From: Pandoraea pulmonicola
GTDB taxonomy: Bacteria > Pseudomonadota > Gammaproteobacteria > Burkholderiales > Burkholderiaceae
Assembly: GCF_000815105.2 (NCBI RefSeq)
Contig: NZ_CP010310.2
Coordinates: 806,001-870,000, forward strand
Direction of reading: 5' to 3'
DNA: 64,000 nucleotides
Part shown: one piece after another, positions 60,274-64,000 of the stretch
How the letters are laid out: every line of letters begins with the position of its first letter
Numbering within the stretch: position 1 is the stretch's first letter
Translations under genes and position numbers: made by a program
Notes under the pieces: generated by a model
Databases searched by the model: none
Told to the model about the DNA's origin: nothing
The model's input: the letters and a program-made list of their open reading frames with translations, nothing else

Positions 60274-61314
60274 TCACCACGGCACTGGGTGCGGCGCCGG
60301 CCCATCGTGCGAGGGGAAATGGGGGAGCACTTCCTCGGCAAGCTCCTGGATGATGTCCGCCGCGGGACGCTCCGAAAACTGGATACCCAGCGCCGCGTGG
60401 TTGACGCCCGCCGCCCGCCACTCCTCGAGCAGCGACATCAGCCCCTTGCGTCCGGTGCGCAACACGAATCCGCCGCGCATCGGCGTGCGAGGATGATCGG
60501 GATCGTCCACGAGGTCAAGCCATTCGTTGGTCATGTGTGGACGGAAGCCGCCATCCGGCAACCGGGTTCGCCATGCACGGATTTTCTCTGCGAGATGTTG
60601 CACGCCGGTGGCGTCTGCCCGGCCGGGGTAACTGAGCCAGCCGTCGCCATGTTCGGCGATCCAGTCGAGCGATTGGCCGGAAGCGCTGGTCACGATCAGG
60701 GGAACCGACTGTGCGATCGGCTTCGGTAGGAGATGCGCGCCATCGATGCTGCCCAGCGGCGAAGCTACCGAAAGCGGGCCGGGACGCATGAGTTGGCGGA
60801 AGTACGTCACGGCATGCGCGAAGCGCTCGGCGCGCTCGCCGTGCTCGAGCCCATAGGCGGGGAACTCGACTGGTCGGTCGCCCGAGGCGATGCCAAGCAC
60901 GAGGCGTCCGCCGGACAACTGGTCAATCGTCGCGGCGGCCTTTGCCAGATCGATAGGATGCCGTAGCGTAACGATCGCGCTGCCCGTCGCCAGCGCCACC
61001 CGAGAAGTCCGTGCGGCGAGGAAGGCGAGATAAGTAAAGGGACCGAACACTTGGCCCGCGTCGCCGAACGATGGATCGAACAGTGGGATATCGCGGACCC
61101 ACACGGCCGCAAAGCCGCGCCGGTCGATCTCCGTCACCAGATCGCTTTGTCCCGCGAGCACGCGCATGTCGCCCTGATAGAAACGCAGCGGCAGGAAGAT
61201 GCCCAGGGTGAGCTTGTCCGGCGCGAACATCCGGCGATAGCCGGGGTGGTTATAGAACGCTGCGTAAGGGGCTCCCTTCAGAGGCGGCGGATCTTTGGGG
61301 CGGGAATCGAACAT
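60274..61314 (-). CDS. LLM-class flavin-dependent oxidoreductase
   Basis: 346-residue luciferase-like monooxygenase. Hallmarks: LTLGIFLPLRFYQGD, GFAAVWVRDIPLFDPSFGDAGQVF, SRVALATGSAIVTLRHPIDLAKAAATIDQLSGGRLVLGIASGD in part, and IVTSASGQSLDWIAEHGDGWLSYP. The ATG at 61314 was chosen because GGAG lies 7 bases upstream; a GTG at 61344 is not well supported. Substrate unknown. Divergent from a LysR gene at 61460, which is its probable regulator. Confidence 0.85.
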   Translation of the reverse strand: MFDSRPKDPPPLKGAPYAAFYNHPGYRRMFAPDKLTLGIFLPLRFYQGDMRVLAGQSDLVTEIDRRGFAAVWVRDIPLFDPSFGDAGQVFGPFTYLAFLAARTSRVALATGSAIVTLRHPIDLAKAAATIDQLSGGRLVLGIASGDRPVEFPAYGLEHGERAERFAHAVTYFRQLMRPGPLSVASPLGSIDGAHLLPKPIAQSVPLIVTSASGQSLDWIAEHGDGWLSYPGRADATGVQHLAEKIRAWRTRLPDGGFRPHMTNEWLDLVDDPDHPRTPMRGGFVLRTGRKGLMSLLEEWRAAGVNHAALGIQFSERPAADIIQELAEEVLPHFPSHDGPAPHPVPW

Positions 61315-61442
61315 CAATACACTCCGGTAGTCATTTTTCTTCACCTGGAAAGATGAAGAGCAGCTAAATTTAATGCGTTGCCGATGTGTCGATTCTCCTA
61401 TTCAATCAGCCATAATCGAAGCGATTTGATCTTCCGAGTAAA

Positions 61443-61459
61443 TTTAGAAAAGCTAAATC
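61443..61459. promoter_or_regulatory. Candidate LysR operator at the regulator start
   Basis: ATTTAG-AAAAG-CTAAAT, a perfect inverted repeat ending one base before the ATG of the LysR gene; it meets the T-N11-A rule. CTAAATTTA at 61364-61372, closer to the flavin enzyme start, is a possible second half-site. Confidence 0.5.
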
Positions 61460-62368
61460 ATGAATCGCGTATTTCCGTTGTTGGCTTTGCGGGCATTCGT
61501 CGAGGTCGGTCGCTACGGCAGCATCAAGCACGCTGCCGAGGCGATGGGCGTGACGTCGGGCGCCGTCAGTCAGCAGATCCGCCTCTTGGAGGCGCGTGTC
61601 GGGGCTCCGCTATTCACGCGCACTCAGCGCAGGATGGCGCTCACCGCGGCGGGCGCTCGCGTGTATCCGACGTTGCTGGTGGCGTTCGATCAGATCGAGC
61701 ACGCGTTGCGGACGCTGGAGGATTCGTCGACCCGCAAATCGGTCATCCTCAGTACGGTTCCCTCGTTCGCGGCATCCTGGCTGGTGCCGCGTCTGGGGCG
61801 ATTCACGAGTCGACACCCCGACATCGAGGTGCGTGTCGAGGCGTCGTCCAGATTGGTGGATTTGCAGCGCGACCGCGTTGATATTGCGATTCGCCACGGC
61901 TTGGGACGGTACCCGGGGCTGTTGACCGAACGCCTGATTGCGCCGGTGCTGCTGCCCGTCGGGAGCCCGGCGTTGCTGGCGTCGGGCAAGCCGATTCGAA
62001 AGCCGTCCGATTGCCTGTCCTATCCGCTGTTGCAGGACGCGGATCGTGCCGACTGGAAGTTGTGGCTCGTCGCGCACGGCGTGGCGAACGATCCGCGCGC
62101 CGAACGCGGCACCGCATTCGAGGACGACTATCTGCTCATTCGCGCAGTGGAGGCAGGGCAGGGCCTGGGGCTTGTGCCGCAGGAATACGCTCAGTCGGAA
62201 ATTGCGGCCGGCCGTCTCGCCTTGGCCCTGAACAAGTCATGGCCGGCACGCTTTGCGTATTACCTCGTCATGCTCCCGGATACCGGCAAGCGTCCGGAGG
62301 TGGCGGCGTTTGTCGAGTGGATTACGGCGGAGGCGTTGCTGCCGGTGGGTTCCTCTGACTTGATGTGA
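61460..62368 (+). CDS. LysR-family transcriptional regulator (GcvA-like)
   Basis: 302-residue LysR regulator: LLALRAFVEVGRYGSIKHAAEAMGVTSGAVSQQIRLLEARVG at residues 7-48 (GcvA/TrpI-style helix-turn-helix; key part VTSGAVSQQIRLLE), wing RTQRRMALTAAGARV. The effector domain has SWLVPRLGRFTSRHPDIEV and VEAGQGLGLVPQEYA. It is divergent from the flavin-dependent enzyme. The palindrome overlapping the start codon suggests strong autoregulation. Confidence 0.9.
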   Translation: MNRVFPLLALRAFVEVGRYGSIKHAAEAMGVTSGAVSQQIRLLEARVGAPLFTRTQRRMALTAAGARVYPTLLVAFDQIEHALRTLEDSSTRKSVILSTVPSFAASWLVPRLGRFTSRHPDIEVRVEASSRLVDLQRDRVDIAIRHGLGRYPGLLTERLIAPVLLPVGSPALLASGKPIRKPSDCLSYPLLQDADRADWKLWLVAHGVANDPRAERGTAFEDDYLLIRAVEAGQGLGLVPQEYAQSEIAAGRLALALNKSWPARFAYYLVMLPDTGKRPEVAAFVEWITAEALLPVGSSDLM

Positions 62369-62424
62369 ACGCTGCGCCGCCACTACCCATCGTGAGGGGC
62401 GCTCGTTGGCGGGCTGGGCGAGGG

Positions 62425-62637
62425 CTAACCGCGGCGCGGCGCTTCCATGGGGGGCGTGCCGTCATGAAAGAGCGTTTTCAACTGTGAGCGCAACTCCTGG
62501 GAATCGGCGTGTTTGTGAACGCTGATCGCATGCTGCACGGCAGCTTCCAGTAGCTCGCTTTCGGAATCTGCGCATAGCGCGACGGAGCAGTTCATCTCGC
62601 TCGGGAATTCCCGGCAGTCGATGTATTTGCGAACCAT
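62425..62637 (-). CDS. DUF1059 family small protein
   Basis: 70-residue small protein: VRKYIDCREFPSEMNCSVAL, then ADSESELLEAAVQHAISVHKHADSQELRSQLKTLFHDG. DUF1059 members are short, with a conserved Cys pair (here Cys8 and Cys17) and His near the helix; the function is unknown, perhaps metal-binding or stress-related. ATG 62637 follows AGGAGA; the frame is open upstream to 62709 but without a Shine-Dalgarno sequence. Isolated monocistronic gene. Confidence 0.8.
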   Translation of the reverse strand: MVRKYIDCREFPSEMNCSVALCADSESELLEAAVQHAISVHKHADSQELRSQLKTLFHDGTPPMEAPRRG

Positions 62638-62855
62638 GATGTTCTCCTCGCGAGAAAAGAACAGGCGTGAATGGATAACCGCGTGGAGGCCACGCGGGCG
62701 GGTGAGCATATTGCGCCTCCTTCTCGCGGATGAAGTCGTTCAGAAAGTATAGGTCGCGGGGGGGCCATTGATTCCTGTTCGTCGCGAATAAATCCGCGTT
62801 GCTATGGGAGAGCCGGCGACCGGGATTCAGGCCTGTTTCGCTGGCGCGCGGCGAC

Positions 62856-63791
62856 CTATTCGGCCGTATCGACCGCTGCGGCGTTTCCTGGCCGGACGCG
62901 CTTCGTTCGTGTTGCGATCCAGCACAGGATCGAACCGCCGCACACCATTGCCGCGCCTTGCCAGAATTCGAACGAGAGTGGGGCGTGCAGCAGCACGGCG
63001 GACAGCGCCGCGGAAAATACGGGAATGAAGTACGAGGCGCCGGCGAGGACGGTCACGTTGCCGCCGAGGATGCCGACGTTCCACGCCGCATAGCCGAAAC
63101 CCATCGCGCCGGCCGCCAGCAGCAGAAAGACGATGCCGGAGGTGCTCATGTGCATCTCGCTACCGTCACCAGTCAGCCAATACTTGACCCACAGCACGAT
63201 GGCCACCAGCATGAAGAAAAACGTCACGCCGTTCTTGCCCTGAGCATGGCGCGTCGTCACGGTGCAATACGCCGCCCATATCACCGCACCTGAAAAGGCC
63301 AGACTGTAGCTCAGCGGGTTGTCGAGCACGTTGGCCGCCATCCCGGCGAGATCGAGCCCGCGCTCGCCGCCCAGCACCCAGCAGATACCGAGCATTGACA
63401 GGAAGAAGCCGGGCACCACCCAAAGATTGGCGCGCTGCTTGTTGAAGACGATGGCCGCGATCAAGGTAAAAGTCGGCCAGAGGTAATTCACCATGCTGAC
63501 TTCGATCGCCTGTCGGGCGGTGTTCGCGTACCCGATCGAGAGCGACAGGCAAAGCTCGTACGCCACGAACAGCGTACTGCCGAGGTAAAGATATCGTTTC
63601 GGAAAAGTACCAAGACGAGGAAAGCCGACGGAGAACAGCAGGAATATCGACGCCACCGTGTACATCAGCGCCGCGCCGCCGGTCGCGCCGAAACTCTCGC
63701 TCACTCCGCGAATCAGTCCGACGATCGAACTCCATAGCGCCACGGCCACCAGTCCGATGAGCGTTGCGCGGTTCCTGTGCTTGCTGTCCAT
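62856..63791 (-). CDS. yddG: Aromatic amino acid exporter YddG-like, DMT superfamily
   Basis: 311-residue ten-helix EamA/DMT transporter. Landmarks shared with E. coli YddG: ATLIGLVAVALWSSIVGLIRGVSE, QAIEVSMVNYLWPTFT, ICWVLGGE, YSLAFSGAVIWAAYCTVTTRHAQGKNGVT, YAAWNVGILGGNVTVLAGASYFIPV and WQGAAMVCGGSILCWIATR. It would export aromatic amino acids or related dyes such as paraquat in relatives. ATG at 63791. Divergent from nothing; 74 bases upstream of its start is the end of another minus-strand gene. Confidence 0.9.
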   Translation of the reverse strand: MDSKHRNRATLIGLVAVALWSSIVGLIRGVSESFGATGGAALMYTVASIFLLFSVGFPRLGTFPKRYLYLGSTLFVAYELCLSLSIGYANTARQAIEVSMVNYLWPTFTLIAAIVFNKQRANLWVVPGFFLSMLGICWVLGGERGLDLAGMAANVLDNPLSYSLAFSGAVIWAAYCTVTTRHAQGKNGVTFFFMLVAIVLWVKYWLTGDGSEMHMSTSGIVFLLLAAGAMGFGYAAWNVGILGGNVTVLAGASYFIPVFSAALSAVLLHAPLSFEFWQGAAMVCGGSILCWIATRTKRVRPGNAAAVDTAE

Positions 63792-63864
63792 ACTTCACTG
63801 CCTGTTTCGGGTTCGGGAATGGCCTTCGAGATTCAAGGCTACCGTAAGCGTGTAATGCCTGGGA

Positions 63865-64000
63865 TCACTGGTCGTGCGTCACTGGCGGGTAGGTCGCCTG
63901 ACAGACGGCAAGCACCTCCGCACGGAGCCAGGCATGCGCAGGATATTTATCCAGTCGGGGATGCCAGATGGCCGACACGTGAAGCGCCGGCACGGGCAAT
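63865..64000 (-). CDS. C-terminal end of a LysR-family regulator (cut by the window edge)
   Basis: The last 45 codons before a TGA stop: LPVPALHVSAIWHPRLDKYP then AHAWLRAEVLAVCQATYPPV. This resembles the end of LysR effector domains (the W-H-x-R...P-A-H-x-W-L-R pattern of the final strand and helix). The N-terminal helix-turn-helix is beyond base 64000. It is on the same strand as yddG, 74 bases upstream of it. Confidence 0.6.
   Translation of the reverse strand, partial: LPVPALHVSAIWHPRLDKYPAHAWLRAEVLAVCQATYPPVTHDQ

Noticed and set aside
1..64000. CRISPR array, rRNA, tRNA, transposase or phage gene
   Set aside because: No regularly spaced identical repeats with unique spacers, no cloverleaf or ribosomal sequence and no recombinase or phage protein could be recognised. 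The short-period repeats lack spacers.

Overview
The window is GC-rich, densely coded DNA from a free-living, metabolically versatile betaproteobacterium. Gene content (many LysR/IclR/MarR/MocR regulators, sulfonate-type ABC importers, CoA-ester catabolism, trimeric-type porin, Sec signal peptides) and codon use point to Burkholderiaceae; a Pandoraea-like organism is the best guess, by inference only. I found no rRNA, tRNA, CRISPR array, transposase or phage gene. Most open frames antisense to genes are GC-rich shadows.

Layout. 0-5.5 kb: the 3' end of a tartrate/D-malate-type dehydrogenase, a flavin monooxygenase divergent from an orphan sulfonate-type binding protein, and a LysR regulator divergent from an Old Yellow Enzyme. 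5.5-13 kb: a catalytically degenerate EAL-domain protein, two major facilitator transporters, a GMC alcohol dehydrogenase and its divergent IclR regulator. 13-28.8 kb: a taurine dissimilation island. It has the MocR-type regulator TauR, the TauABC importer, an APC-type permease, taurine dehydrogenase TauXY, sulfoacetaldehyde acetyltransferase Xsc and phosphate acetyltransferase Pta, followed by an IclR gene divergent from an unexpected CobS/CobT-like AAA+/VWA pair. Taurine would be imported, oxidatively deaminated to sulfoacetaldehyde, cleaved to acetyl phosphate plus sulfite, and converted to acetyl-CoA.

28.8-40 kb: a glutathione transferase, a porin, a thioesterase and an HMG-CoA-lyase-like enzyme, divergent from an operon of two enoyl-CoA hydratase-like proteins, a CaiB-type CoA-transferase, an acyl-CoA synthetase and a transporter, then a MarR regulator and a nitronate monooxygenase. 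This looks like activation and breakdown of an unidentified carboxylate as its CoA ester. A decayed glutathione transferase fragment lies just after the block. 40-50 kb: LysR, FAD oxidoreductase and transporter; a PlpD-type (type Vd) secreted patatin; an RstAB-like two-component system; a membrane glycosyltransferase. 50-57.4 kb: an alpha/beta hydrolase, a cytochrome P450 with divergent AraC regulator, and a five-gene ABC importer block with two permeases and a Dabb-domain protein. 57.6-64 kb: a chromosomal TetR/TetA pair with two recognisable tet operators, an acetyltransferase, a flavin monooxygenase with divergent LysR, a DUF1059 protein, a YddG-like exporter and the end of a further LysR gene.

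A recurrent non-coding theme is short-period tandem repeats (8, 9 or 12 nt) at gene edges and in leaders, notably an 8-nt array abutting the porin ribosome binding site. The most promising leads are the CobS/CobT-like pair beside the taurine genes, the attenuator-like hairpin whose T-tract runs into the pta start, the leader repeats, and several enzymes that keep their fold but have lost textbook catalytic residues.
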